Assembly: GCA_022432975.1 (NCBI GenBank)
Contig: CM039509.1
Coordinates: 40,582,209 to 40,646,208 of the forward strand
Reading direction: 5' to 3'
From: Begonia masoniana
Taxonomy: Eukaryota; Streptophyta; Magnoliopsida; Cucurbitales; Begoniaceae
DNA length: 64,000 nt
Positions 45,856-59,025 of the stretch are shown in pieces. The notes beneath the pieces were generated by a model. The model did not search any database, was not told the origin of the DNA, and was given only the letters and a program-made list of their open reading frames with translations. Both the position numbers and the translations under genes were made by a program. Position 1 is the first letter of the stretch. The number at the start of each line of letters is the position of its first letter.

Positions 45856-48800
45856 ATTGTGAGAGGGCATCAGGAAGAGTCAAGCGAAAGCTCTCGCGCC
45901 ATTGACCGACTAACCGAACTGGTGGGAGTACAGTCCCGTATGGTTGAACGTTTGATGGCCAAAGAAGATAACGGAAATAACAATCATGCTAATGCTCCGC
46001 GTGACACCAGTGGAGATAGATTCAGACGACTCCAGCCGCTTACATTCGATGAATTATCTACTAACCCAATCCATGTTGAAGAATGGGTTCGGCAGATTGA
46101 ACAAATGTTTAATTATGCCGAGGTAGAGGAGAGCAAGAAGGTCACATGTGCCACGTTTCATCTCACAAAGAGTGCCGGTTTTTGGTGAGATACTGTGCGG
46201 TTCACTACCGTGGCACTGAGCTGGGAGGGATTTAAGAATATCTTTTACGAGAAATATTTTGACCGCGGGGTAAGTAAGGAAAAGTTGATTGAGTTCTATC
46301 GGCTACGACAGTATGGATCAGTGGCAGAATATGTTCAGAAGTTTGAATTATTATCCCGCTATGCACCTCATTTGGTAGCCATTGACGAAAACAAGGTGCA
46401 CCAATTTATTCAGGGTTTGAAGCTGGACCTCTTACGAGGGGTTTCTTACAGGGGATTTGATGAGGCACCGTGCACAAAAGTGGTGGCCAAGGCCTATCAG
46501 TTGGAGGCCTTAGAAGCGAAGTCCCAGAGACAAAGAGATCAGTCAAGAGGGATTATTCGGAATGTTCCTCAACAACAGCAAAGAAGTCAGAATTTGCAAT
46601 CTCAACAGCAACAAAACAGAGGCATTAAGAGGCCTAATGAGACCACCAAAAATCAAAACAAGGGAAAGAGACCAATGGGGGCTCCTCAACTTTCAGTATG
46701 CCCGCGATGCCAGAAACTTCACAGAGGAGAATGCAGATTTATTACCGGCCAATGTTTCCGATGTGGCAAAGGAGGCCATCATGTTCGGGATTGCCCGATG
46801 CCAGACACGAGACCAAACCTTGCAGTACTAAGGGTTTTTGCAATGATGGAGGACGTTGATGATGCTGATCAGCACACATCAATTACAGGTACAATTTTGA
46901 TATGTGATGCACCTGCTTATACCTTGTGGGACACGGGGGCCACACATTCATTCGTGGCAATAGACTTCGTAGTTAGACAGAAGTTTTGTTGTACGCCGTC
47001 AGATCAACCCTATAGCATTATGCTACCGTCTGGAGAGTTTATGTACTTCGAGCAGGTTGTACGGGGTGTTATAGTGTCAGTAGGAGACCAGAAGTTGTAT
47101 GCCAGTCTTATCGTTATCGGTATGAATGGATACGATGTGATTCTGGGGATGGATTGGCTGTTTAGACATCACACCACCATCAACTGTAGGTCCGGGCTTG
47201 TGTCGTTTAAACGCCCGAACAAGGTAGAACTCTCCTATCAGGCAGTACCAAAGGAACACCGTATGCCTGCTATATCTTCCTTGAAAGCTCAACAACTGAT
47301 GAGGTCAGGATGCATCGGATTTCTTGCCCACGTAGTGGATGTTCTAAGGCAAAATGAGGTGGAACTTCAAAATATTTCGGTAGTTCGAGACTTCTCAGAT
47401 GTTTTCTTAGATGACTTACCGGGATTGCCACCTGATCGTGAAATCGAGTTTGAGATTGACGTTTATCCTGGTGCTGAACCAGTATCGAAGAATCTGTACC
47501 GTATGGCATCGATTGAGCTGAGGGAGTTGAAGGCTCAGCTAAAGGAATTGGTGGATAAGGGTTTTGTGCGCCCTAGCTTTTCTTTGTGGGGTTCTCCCGT
47601 CTTGTTTGTTAAGAAGAATGATGGGTCCCTATGGATGTGCATTGATTACCGGGAGCTGAACAAGTTGTTTATCAAGAATAAGTACCCGTTGCCGAGGATT
47701 GACGATTTATTTGACCAGCTACAGGGGGCTCGAGTATTCTCGAAGATCGATTTGCGCTCCGGTTATTACCAGTTGAAGGTCAGGGCTGATGATATTCCAA
47801 AGACTGCCTTCAGGACCCGGTAAGGACATTACGAGTTTTTGGTGATGTCGTTCGGGTTGACTAATGCCCCAGCGGCATTTATGGACTTGATGAATAAGAT
47901 ATTCCAAGAGTTCTTGGACAAATTTGTAATCGTCTTCATCGACGACATCCTGATTTATTCTCAGAACGAGGAAGAGCATAAAGAGCACTTGGCTATTGTG
48001 TTGTCAACTCTAAAACAGCATCAATTATATGCCAAGCTATCAAAGTGTGAATTTTGGTTGAGTAGGATTAACTTCCTAGGCCACGTGGTGTCTGTAGAGG
48101 GAGTTTCCGTGGATCTAGCCAAGATTCTGACAGTGAAAGAATGGCCGAGACCGAGAAATGCCAGTGAGGTACGTAGTTTTATCGGGTTAGCTGGTTATTA
48201 TAGAAAGTTTATCAAGGGATTTTCTGTAATAGCGAAGCCTATGACCAGCTTAACGAGGAAGGACATCAAGTTCAAGTGGTCTGAAGCTTGTGAGGTGAGT
48301 TTTCAGACACTTAAGCAGAAATTAACTACTACCCCACTGTTAGTATTGCCAGTTGAAGACAACAAATTCAGCGTATACTGTGATGCGTCCAAGGTGGGCT
48401 TGGGATGTGTATTAATGCAAGAAGGGAAAGTTGTAGCATACGCATCCAGACAATTGAAGAACCATGAACAAAACTACCCCACATGACCTCGAGCTAGCGG
48501 CAGTCGTATTTGCGCTGAAAGTATGGAGACACCACTTGTAGGGACAATCGTGTGAGGTGTTTTCTGATCACAAGAGTCTGAAGTACATATTTACCCAGAA
48601 AGAGCTAAACATGAGACAAAGGCAGTGGTTAGAATTTGTGAAAGATTACGATGTTGAGATTAAATATCATCCTGGTAAAGCTAATGTGGTAGCTGATGCA
48701 CTGAGCAGGATGCCAGCTACTATGCAACTAACTATGTCGGCCACCTTTGAGGTCAGAGATACAGAAGTTCGATATGGAGATAATTTCTGAGCTATCGGCC

Positions 48801-50258
48801 ATACTAGCGGACTTGACACTGCAGCCCATCGTCCTTGACCAAATTAAGGAGGCCCATAAGACCAATTCAAAGGAGATGGCTGATATTGTGAGCAAGTTAC
48901 CTATGGATTCTTCCGATTTCAGTTACTCGGGAGATGGTATTCTGAAGTTCAAAAACAGATGGTATGTTTCGAAAGACGAAGAGCTACGGAAACACATCTT
49001 GTTGGAAGCCCATTCATCTTCTTTCTCTGTGCATCCTAGAAGTACAAAGATGTATCAGGACTTGAAACTTCACTTCTGGTGGCCGAATATGAAGAATGAA
49101 GTGGCCAAATATGTGGAGTCGTACATGATATGTCAACAGGTCAAAGCTGAACATCAACGACCAAGTGGAACGCTTCAGCCTCTCCCGATCCCCGAATGAA
49201 AATGGGAGAACATAACGATGGATTTTGTTGTTGGCCTACCAAGAACAGCTAAGGGCCATAATAGCATTTGGGTCATAGTGGACAGATTGACGAAGTCGGC
49301 CCACTTTCTACCTGTGAAGACGACGTACTCCATGGATCAGTATGCAGATCTGTATATTAATAAGATTATTAAGCTGCATGGCATTCCTGTATCGATCGTC
49401 TCAGACCGTGATCCCAGATTCACTTCTAGGTTTTGGAGAAGTTTGCAGAACTCCTTGGGTACAAAGTTAGATTTCAGCACGGCATTTCATCCACAGACTG
49501 ATGGACAATCTGAGGGAACAATTCAAATACTGGAAGATATGTTAAGATCGTGCGTATTGGAATTTCATGCTCCTTGGAGTAGATATTTGCCACTCGTGGA
49601 GTTTGCTTACAACAATAGTTACCAGGCTACAATTGGCATGACTCCTTATGAAGCTCTGTACGGCAGAAAGTGTAGATCCCCATTGTGTTGGGATGAGGTC
49701 GGAGAAACAAAGCTTATCGGCCCTGAGATATTACAGCAGATGTCCGAGGTGATAGCTGCTATCAAACAACGAATAAAGATTGCTCAGAGTCGACAAAAGA
49801 GTTATGCGGACCATAGAAGGAACGACTTAGAGTTTGCTGAGGGCGATGAGGTATTCTTGAAAGTGTCGCCTTTCAAGGGCGTAATGAGATTCGGTAAGAA
49901 AGGAAAGCTCAGCCCACGGTTCATTGACCCATTTTTCATTTTGAAGCGTGTGGGAAACATGGCTTACAGACTACAGTTGCCAGCGTCAATGGATGGAGTT
50001 CACAATGTCTTCCATGTTTCGATGCTGAGAAAATGTGTACGAGATCCAACTCAGATCGTGAAATAGGTGGACTTTGATATCATGCCGACGCTGACATATG
50101 AAGAAAGGCCCATACAGATACTGGATACCTCACTCAAAGTGATGCGCAATCGAGTGGTCCCATTGGTGAAAGTTTTATGGCGAAATCATAATGTAGAGGA
50201 AGCCACATGGGAAAAACAAGAGGATGTCAGGGCCCAATATCTGGACCTCTTTGCTTAG
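45856..50258 (+). pseudogene. Ty3/gypsy (Tekay-like chromovirus) gag-pol, nearly collinear
   Basis: The most complete polyprotein here. Gag 45856-46870 (SESSRAIDRLTELVGVQSRM; FDELSTNPIHVEEWVRQIEQ; knuckle [14 protein letters not shown]), protease [13 protein letters not shown], and RT to 48100 with [10 protein letters not shown]. RNase H has [16 protein letters not shown] and [14 protein letters not shown]; the integrase zinc finger is 48747-49199. The core 49218-50066 has IVDRLTKSAHFLP, VSDRDPRFTS and DGQSEGTIQ (D, D and E kept). A chromodomain-like end is at 50067-50258. The ATG used by the copy at 39991 is ATT at 45856-45858. Stops lie at 46186 (Trp position), 47821, 48484 (2-nt loss in a CA repeat), 49197 (Trp position) and 50064, with a frameshift near 48740. 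It could be mobilised only in trans. Confidence 0.95.
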
Positions 50259-50298
50259 GCAAATTTTGGGGACAAAATTTCTGTTAAGGTGGGTGGAA

Positions 50299-51039
50299 TG
50301 TAACACCTGGTATTTTTACCTATGTATTTATTGCCCGGATATGTAAGTGGAATTACTACGATATTAATTCAATGACTATTTTTAATTGCCAACGTGTTCA
50401 ATTGAATGAGAGTGGTTGTAGAGTTAAGTTCTGTGTTTCCTTTTATGTTTCCGTTTTCTTATGTTCCTGTTCTCTGCTGTTTAAGTTGAAGCACTGTAAA
50501 TGTCCATGCATACACGATTTTTTCCTGAAAGTTCATGCAAAACTGTTTTCTGTACACGGTTCGAAGCTAAGCAAGATAAAATCTGACTGAAATGTATTGG
50601 TTAAGTGCATGACGGGGACTGGCCTACTGTTCTGTTTCTGTATATCTGTTTGTGCCTGTCGTGCACTTGCCAGTTCCCCTATAAGCCCAACTTATACCCC
50701 TCTGTCATTGAAATGTAATGTACTGTACTGTCATCGTATTTCTGAAAGTCCATGCATAGCATATGCATCACTGCATTTATATATGTTCTTACTGAGTTTT
50801 AGACTCATAGGTGAACTCCCTGATGTAGGTACTGAACCCAAAAATGAGGACTTTGTGCCTCAGTCTGATGAATAGGTGGCTGGTGGTTCGAGTTCTCGGG
50901 GGTGGTTGCTGCAGCCATACATAATTTTTTGTCTCGAGGTTTAAGTCTTTAAAGTAAATTTCATATCTGTAAACTCTTCTGGAATTCTGGTGTTTTGTTC
51001 TAAAACTCTGTTATAGTCTTGTGTTTTGTTTAAAATTTG
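50299..51039 (+). mobile_element. 3' LTR of plus-strand gypsy element, deleted and truncated
   Basis: Opens TGTAACACCTGG after a polypurine tract (aaggtgggtgga). Compared with the 5' LTR it jumps from 'gagtggttgtag' to 'agttaagttctgtg', missing about 620 bp (43434-44060 of the 5' copy). It then stays collinear to 'tgttttgtttaaaattt', where a minus-strand LTR begins at 51040. Confidence 0.9.
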
Positions 51040-53682
51040 TGATGGCCCAAACCCCGAACCCGTTCGGGGTCCGAGGGTCAAGCCATCACTCCAAGACATA
51101 ACAGAAAACTCGGACTATATATATATTTTTTTTGAACATTATACTTTTAAAACATTGACAGAGAGAGAGTGTTCTCTGGAGTAGAAATCATAACGGAAAA
51201 GAAAACAGTTAAAACCAGACTGCAGGATATACAACAGATGGATATCAGAATACTCGGGACAGTTTTGGACCACAGAAAATAACAGACTGAAGAAAACAGG
51301 GAGACAGATGTAAACTAAACTTTGGACATTTAGAATATCGGGCAAGGAGAAATCTGAAGAGTGCAGGAAGGAATGTAAAAAGAATATGAAAAACAGTTAT
51401 AAATGGCAGCAGAAAACAAGAAATAAAGGCGGAAGACATAGGCAGAAGACTGGCGGAAGAAATCTATCGGATGATGTAGTTTTGAAGGTAGAAGCAGAGA
51501 TGACGTTAGTCAGAAGATACAGGCAGCAGATGAAATCGGATGAGGTGATGACGTCAGCTGGAAGATGGATGACGTTAGGCAGAAGATACAGGTAGCAGAT
51601 GAAATCGGGTGAGGTGATGATGTCAGCCGGAAGATACTGGCAGCAGATGAAATCGGGTGAGGTGATGATGTCAGCCGAAAGATGGATGACGTCAGCTGGA
51701 AGATACAGGCGTTAAACGTAATCGGCAGAAGAAAAACCTATGGCAGAACCACTGTTTGGCGGTAGATGGGAATAAGACAAAATGTGAACAGTATCAATTG
51801 GTAGACATAGTTTCAATTTTTTTTGACAGGAAGACACACAGACAAAGAGCATAAAAACGGAAGACATAAACGTCTCAGATTCTCAAACCACTTCAAAACA
51901 TGGTTCTCGAGCACAACAAAAGGCATAACAGAAACTTAAGAATAATCACACTGCATAGATAGCTCAAAAACCAGAGACCATCCATGCATAGACTAACAGA
52001 AAATATTCCAAACCATTTTAGAATACTTCAGAACATAATTCAACTGTCTAATACAGCACTAACAGAAGGCATGGAAGTTGTAGACTTTCAATACCCGATT
52101 CTAAACAAGGTTGTAGAACATACTTTACAATTGACAGATTCAAAGAAACAGACTGCAGGGATAGTTCCAAAACCAGAAGTCATCCATGCACAAACTAACA
52201 GAAAATATCCTCAAACAATTCCAGAACATTCAGAACATAAATTCAACTGTCAAATACAGTAGTTTTTAAAACTTAGACTTCAAAATCTGTGCATTGTTTT
52301 AAAATCTGAGGATCAGTACAGAACCTAACATATATTTGCAGAATTTCCAAAACAGAAGTTTTAAATACATAAACAGAACATAGTTTAGAATTTCACTCTC
52401 TCAGTCGGGAATTTGTCTGACAGCCACAACCAACCCGAGAGCTCGAACCACTAGCCAACTATTCATCAGACTGAGGCAGAAAGTCCTTATTTTCAGGTTC
52501 AGTACCTACATCAGGGAGTTCACCTATGAGTCTAAAACTCAGTAAGAACATATAAAACAATGCAGTGATGCATATGCTATGCATGAACTTTCAGAAATAC
52601 AGTGACAGTACAGAACATTACGTTTCAGTGGCAGAGGGGTATAAGTGGGGCTTATAGGGGAACTGGCGAATAGTGGGTGCACTATCAGGCACAAACAGTT
52701 ATACGGTACAGTACAGAAACAGATGGGGGCCAGTCCCCGTCCCACACTTAACCGATACATTTCAATCAGATTTTATCTTGTTTAGTTTCAAACAGTGTAC
52801 AGAAATCGGTTTTGCATGAACTTTCGGTGAAAACGTGTATGCATGAACATTTTCAGTGTCTGAACTAACAATAGCAGACGACAGAAATAACAGAACATAC
52901 TGTGAAGCAGAACAAAGACAACTCAGAACATAAACTATAACGTTTCTACCCAAAACAACCCGAGAGAAATGAAACACCTAGTACATCCGTGATGTAGGGC
53001 CTTAAGGGCCAACCTACGGTTATGAACTTACCTGTTATCCACGATGCAGTTAGCTGGAAAGTCTCAAAAATGCACAGATCTGTAACATGCACGTGGAGAA
53101 ATAAACAAGGCTGCCAATGTTAACTAATAACTTGGAAGATTATGCAGTTAACCCTATTCAGACTTGTAGAAAACAACGAATGTGTTTCCATACAAACCGA
53201 GAGTTTTCTCCCAAAATAACTTAACCTAAAACTTCAGCAAACTCATACTTTTACTTGTCCAAATTTGTTAGCATTAGTAGATGTTTACCTTAGCGGAGGA
53301 GCAGAAGGAAATCTAAGGAGATTGAAGTAACTTCGATGATTGTTTGTCGACAGGAAGAGAGAATGCCGAGAAGAGAATGGAAAGAGTAGAGGAAAGAGAG
53401 AAGTGGGTTTCACGTAAGAAGTGGAGTATGTCTTGTTCAGCAAGTTGCCAAGTGTCGATGGCATATTGGCTCCATCCCACCAACCACAATTCTTACCTAA
53501 ACAGCCCCTCCTTTTGATTCTAACCAACTTGTTAATTGATTTTTTTTTGTTCCACATTAGTTTAGTTCTCCACTAATTATTCAAACAATTCAACCAAAAC
53601 ATTCATTGTATTAAAATAATATTGATCCCGCTCATACAATTCGGGAAAATGATTACATGGCAATTAAATGCCGAGTGTTACA
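51040..53682 (-). mobile_element. LTR of a second minus-strand gypsy element
   Basis: 2,643 bp, TGATGGCCCAAACCCC ... GAGTGTTACA, the same arrangement as 32942-35529 but more diverged. It carries its own array-like segment at 51450-51720 ('gatgacgtcagyyggaagat' variants). Its left end lies inside the 3' LTR of the preceding element, so it inserted there later. Confidence 0.88.
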
Positions 53683-53981
53683 TTCCACCCACCTTAACAG
53701 AAATTTTATCCCCAAAATTCGCCTAAGCAAGGAGGTCCGGATATTGGGCTCTGACATCCTCTTGTCTTTCCCATGTGGCTTCCTCTACATTATGATTTCG
53801 CCATAAAACTTTCACCAATGGGACTACACGATTGCGCAACACCTTGAGTGAAGTATCCAATATTTGTATGGGCCTTTCTTCATATGTCAGCGTCGGCATG
53901 ATATCAAAGTCCACATGTTCCACGATCTGAGTTGGATCTCATACACACTTCCTCAGCATTGAAACATGAAAGACATTGTGG
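53683..53981 (-). pseudogene. Gypsy integrase C-terminal stub
   Basis: Minus strand: VHNVFHVSMLRKC, a stop, DPTQIVEHVDFDIMPTLTYE and a chromodomain-like tail VLWRNHNVEEATWERQ ending before the polypurine tract. It is cut at about 53981, within the codons for VHN, and passes directly into copia gag sequence. The rest of this gypsy element is missing. Confidence 0.88.
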
Positions 53982-55420
53982 ACCCAAAAGACTTATGCCC
54001 TACTCCATTACATGCGTGACAGATAGTTGGTTTAACAAAGAAGTTTTGTATATTTTCTTTATGATAAGATTTTTATATCCTAAACCGGTTTTGTCAAAGG
54101 TTATCCTTTGGCTACCTAACAACATGTTTAAATTTTTACTACCATTAGTGAACTTAAACACAATGTCATTTAAATTCTCATTTCTAATCTTAAAATCACA
54201 AATTTCATTTTCATGCAAGCTGATTTCCTTCACATGCTTTTCATCCAATTTAGTATTTTCCTTTTCAATAAATTGTATTTTGATTTAAGCATGTCATATT
54301 TTGTGATAAGATCATTGAAGGCATCGATTAAATCATCCTCATCATTTTCACTATCACTAGAGGAATGACTAACCTCATCTTCGTGTGTCATGAAGTATAG
54401 ATTGGCGACTTCTTCATCTTCGGAAGAGGTGTCACTTTCACTGTCGTCCCAAGTAGCCTTCATAGCTCTCTTCTTAAACTTCTTGGGACCTTTCTTAGCT
54501 TGTGGACAGTCGGCCTTCATGTGTCCCGACTTCCCACACTCAAAACATGTGATCTCCTTTTCTTTTTTGGATTTCTCACCCTTTGAAAATCTCCTTCCTT
54601 GCATCCTTTTTCGTTTAAGATGCTTGCTGAATCTTCTAGTAATAAGGGCTATCTCCTCCTCATCTTCTTCTTCCTCAGATTCTTCTTGTTTACTTGAGGA
54701 GGCTTTAAGAGCTATGTCTTTCCTCTTGGAGACTTTCTTTTCTCTGAGGTCCTCCTTTTCGTTTGCTTTCATTGTTATCTCATGTGTCATAAGAGAACCA
54801 ATGATCTCTTCAAGTTTGACCGCCTTGAGATCTCTTGCTTCTTGAATGGCCGTTACTTTCGGTTGTCATCCTCTTGGTAGACACCTCAAGATCTTCCTTA
54901 CTAGGTCTTCACTAGAATATATCTTACCAAGCACTTTTAAACCATTAGTAATATTAGTAAATCTAGTAAACATTGAACTAATGGATTCTTCTTTTTCCAT
55001 AGAAAATAATTCATACTCATGGACTAACATGCTCATTTTACTTTCTTTTACTTGGTTAGTCCCCTCGTGTGTAACTTCCAATAAATGCCATATTTTCTGT
55101 GCACTATCACACCCTTGAACTTTGTTGAACTCATCTCTATTAAGTGCACAGTACAGTGTATTTATAGCTTTAGCATTCAAACTTAGATTCTTTTTATCAG
55201 ATTCAATTAGTTCACTAGGCAGTTTAGTAATGCTAATTTCTTTATCAGTTTTCATGGCCTTGAAAGGGCCATTTTCGATTATGTTCCATATCTCATAATC
55301 CATGGCTTCAACGAATATTCTCATTCTTGCCTTCCAGTAGACATAATCACTGCCATAAAAAAATGGTGGCCTAGAGATGGACTGACCCTCTATGTGTGTG
55401 GAGTTTGTGTTGAATGCCAT
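53982..55420 (-). pseudogene. SIRE-like copia gag, 3'-truncated
   Basis: Minus strand from 55420: MAFNTNSTHIEGQSISRPPF, YGSDYVYWKARMRIF, ESMLVHEYELFSM-like block, KILRCLPRG, then a frameshift or stop, IIGSLMTHEITMK, an acidic/Ser-rich stretch, knuckle CFECGKSGHMKADCP, and a long Ser/Asp/Glu region before the coil LKSKYNLLKRK. This is the Maximus/SIRE-type gag of large plant copia elements. The frame is lost near 54240, and the element ends at 53982 against a gypsy stub. No pol remains. Confidence 0.88.
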
Positions 55421-55486
55421 TGCAAGAGTATCACAATATTTTCTAAATCACAACTTAGACAATATTAAACCCGCTCTGATACCAAT

Positions 55487-56552
55487 TGTAGGATCGTAAT
55501 TGTCTAATAGGGGGTGAATTGAACCTTCTTAATTAATTAAGTTTAACTCTCTTATGATGTCTAATTTACTTAAATTATAGAAGACAAGTAAGCAAGTTAA
55601 AGTAAGAGAGAGAAAGAAATTGACACCGAAATTTTTAACGTGGTTCAGCCAATCCTACCTACTTCCACGCTCCAAGGCTTCCGCTTGAAGATTCTTTCCT
55701 TCTCCTCACGAGAAATCTAGATCGAACTTCACGGGCGTCGATCTACTACCTTTTACAATTCTAGATTGCTCTTCACATGCGTCAACTCAGTGCCTTTACA
55801 CTTTTACAATTTTTGAAAATGTTCGCTCAAGATCTACAACCTTTCTAACGTGAAAGTCTCAAGTTTAGATCTAAGGAGGGTTGCAGAGAATAGAAAGATG
55901 TATTAAGCTTCTCAGCTTTGAGAGGATTCTCAGATTTGGCTTGATGTTCGCGTGATGGTTAGATGGTCAAAAAAGTGTTCTCTCAAGCTTCTATTCTTCT
56001 ATATATAGGGCTTCGTCATCTCTGATTCACTTCTGGACGAACTCTTGTTTCTGTACAAAAATGTTACCATTGTGCATAAATATAGCCGTTGGAGTCCGTT
56101 TTGGTCAACATTTAATTCGACGGTCTTTAATAGTCTGGTTGTTAAGACTCCAGACGTTCCCCCTTTGGACGAATTTGTTTGGTCTGATGTTGGACGAATG
56201 CTCGTCGGACTAATGCTTCGCATGAATTCGTTATTCTGTCTTTGAACACTTCGGTTGTACATTTTGGACGCTTGCTTATTGGACAAATACTTTGGACGAT
56301 TATTCGTCGGACGAGTAACTTTGGACGAATAAGCTGTTCTCCGTTTGGACGAATTTGTTTGTCTTTCCATGTGGACGAATGACTTCAGACTAATAACACT
56401 TAACCAAAAACGTCAGAAACGTAATACCCTTTTCAAAGGGCATTTCCAGATAAATGAAATAAACATAGTAATCCAATTATTCAGTTTGTATATTTCATAT
56501 TAATCATAATCATAAAAAACATAGTTAGACTTAAATACTATTTAAGTCAACA
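55487..56552 (-). mobile_element. 5' LTR of the SIRE-like element
   Basis: 1,066 bp. Plus-strand edges are TGTAGGATCGTAATTG and TTAAGTCAACA. On the left, GCTCTGATACCAAT is the reverse of the tRNA-iMet primer-binding site. It matches in opposite orientation the solo LTR at 60832-62221 (TGTTGACTTAAAT start, GGATCG end). It contains 'ttggacgaat' repeats at 56140-56400. Confidence 0.88.
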
Positions 56553-57671
56553 AGATTTACTTACCTTATGTCTTTAGCACAATTTATAGCAACTTGATTA
56601 ATAATCATTATAACTTGAAAACCTATAACACATGCATTACACCATTAGCATCCAAATCATAATGATTTTGAACATAATATAACACATTTAACCATCTCTT
56701 GGATTAAAATTGGAATATGACTAATATGTTGCATTGAATTCAAAAATTCATAACTCAATGTATATATATCCAAATGTTTCAATTCCAAAGCCTCAAACTC
56801 ACTCAAGATGTCTACTTTAACATGTCAAAATCTTTTAACCATAGAAAACCATTAGATTATGCTAAAATTACCAAAACTGAAACTGTCCAAAATACTCTTT
56901 ACAGTTATTCCCCCCCCCCCCCCCCCCAATTTTTGAATATACTTGTACAATTTGATAATTTCTTCTATTTCAATCCATAGATAAGTCTCACAATCAGGTT
57001 ATACATCAAACAAGCTAAGAAGTTGAGCATTAAAACTAAAATTTTCGGGTATCCATGTCAAGTTCATCAATCATCAACAAAACTCAACAAAATCAATACT
57101 CCTTCAGCATTTAACCAATAAAAATTCATAATCCTTAATGAAAATCCACCTTACCTTAAATATTCGGAGGAAGAGAGGGAGAGTTTTTTGGGAAGCTTCA
57201 GAGAGGGAACGAGAGAGAGAGAGCTTCGTGGGAAACTTCAGAGAGGGAACAAGAGAGAGAAAGAGAGCTTCGTGGGTCTAGGGCATCATGAAGAGGGAGA
57301 ATGAATAAAGTGGGTGTTTGGACTTCAATTGGCATTTAACTTCAATTAATAAGAATAGTAGGGAGGTAGGTACAAAACTCATGAAGTGTCATCACATGAG
57401 TTAAAGTAATTTTTACTAATCTCTTTCCTAACTAATGGTTAATCCAATTTAGTTTTTCCTCCAAGTTGACTTTTCAATTATTCATCTAATTAACTACACT
57501 AAATAAAATTCCCACCACTAATGATCAATCATAATTTAGTATAAATTATTATGTGTTTAAATTAAATTGTATGTTAAATTTTTTCTCTTGATGTATCATT
57601 TCTTCAATACGACTTATATTTATATATTTTTTTTTCATATAAAATATTCTTTATTACATCATTGACCAAAA
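56553..57671. other. AT-rich relic, possibly an old gypsy LTR
   Basis: No coding signal. Around 57150-57330 an arrangement (accttaaatattcggaggaa, purine-rich block, 'ttcgtgggt') resembles the section of minus-strand gypsy LTRs near 53280-53430, but too weakly to bound an element. A C18 homopolymer lies at 56910-56927. Confidence 0.35.
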
Positions 57672-58184
57672 TGTAATAAACGTCTGAACTATTACAGAGA
57701 CAAAGGTCTGAGGCTCTGGTCGGAGAGAGAACGCTCAGATGGCTGCGATGGTTCTCGACCGAGATAAGTTTCGTCAAAGGCTAGGTCGGAGTTTTTGGAG
57801 GACTCCGATTATGTCTGAGCGATAAGCAAGGGTCGAAGATCATATGTCGAAGTGAGGTAAGAACTCTTTGGTTTACAGAACTTGAGAGAGAGGAGAGTGC
57901 TTTGGAGCTCTTGGTGTGAGATTTTCCCTTCCCTGAGCACCTCTATTTATTGGAAAAAGTTCTTAACAATTTCATCCCCATAAATCTGAGTTCAACTTAG
58001 ATTTTATATGTTGAAAATCTGTATATCCGATCCCAAATCGGATTTTTAGAAAAGAGAATCGGTTGTTAGGTTGTCATGGAGGTTTGAAATTGGATTTCAC
58101 TCTTTTTTTAAGTGATTTTAAGTATAATTTGAGATTAGGGATTTGAATTTTGAATTTGAAAAAGATAAACCCTAGTCTATTACA
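57672..58184 (-). mobile_element. Putative 513-bp LTR relic
   Basis: Read on the minus strand it opens TGTAATAGACTAGGG and ends GTTTATTACA, with matching TGTAATA/TATTACA ends. It has a TATA-like 'aataaatagaggtgctcagg', and a GC-rich 'gcggggagtcccgg' just upstream could be a polypurine-like tract. There is no partner LTR and no coding part. The family is unknown. Confidence 0.4.
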
Positions 58185-58545
58185 CCGGGACTCCCCGCTT
58201 CAGCAAAAAATGTTTTCGTTTTAAAATAATCTCTTCTCAAAATTTTCTCTTTTCTTATCTAATCAAAATATTTGATTTATATTAGATCATCTTTTTTATC
58301 TGAAAATCTTTGTTGCTATAAAATTTTCCACTCTTATTATTAGCAGCCACTTCTCTTGCTTTTCTAGTCTAGAATTTTCTTTTTTCATAATAAATTTGTA
58401 TTAAAATATAATTAATCATAAGATTTATCATAAAAATAATTTTTTTATACAAAAACACAATGTTATATAATATATTGTATTATTTCATAACAAAACATGA
58501 TTTTTATTTATTAATTCACTGATTTCAAACAACACACATAAAATA

Positions 58546-59016
58546 GGGTAAAGATCAAATAAAACATTATACTATGGATTGTCTTTCAATTCAAACACCG
58601 AGCAATTTTTTTTGGCCATTCGAACATCAAACTATCCATTGTTAACATATCGACTTACTCTGTCAAATGGGCGCTAAAAATTATATAATTCAAACACTGA
58701 ATTATGAAGTATTTTCAATTCAAATACTGAATTAAAAAATTAAGATATCACAAAAATAAAACGGATATTCGATGATAATTCAAAGGAAACTACTTGACCC
58801 TATAGTTCAATGTGGTATCTTAATTCTTCAATTCAGTGTTTGAATTGAAAATACTCTATAGTTTAATATTTGAATTGTATAATTTTTAACGTCCATTTGA
58901 CAAAGTAAATCAATTTGCTAACAGTGGATAATTTGATGTTCGAATTGATTAAAAAAATTATTCGGTGTTTGAATTAAAAACCACTCATAATTCAGTATTT
59001 TATTTGATCTTTATTC
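58546..59016. mobile_element. Foldback MITE (MULE-like), 471 bp
   Basis: Almost the whole element is an inverted repeat. The left arm 58546-58770 pairs with the reversed right arm (about 58795-59016), with roughly 80 per cent identity by eye. The ends are GGGTAAAGATCAAATAAAA and its counterpart GAATAAAGATCAAATAAAA. Flanks CATAAAATA (58537-58545) and TATAAAATA (59017-59025) are a 9-bp duplication with one mismatch, fitting Mutator-like MITEs. No coding capacity; a transcript would form a long hairpin. Confidence 0.85.
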
Positions 59017-59025
59017 TATAAAATA

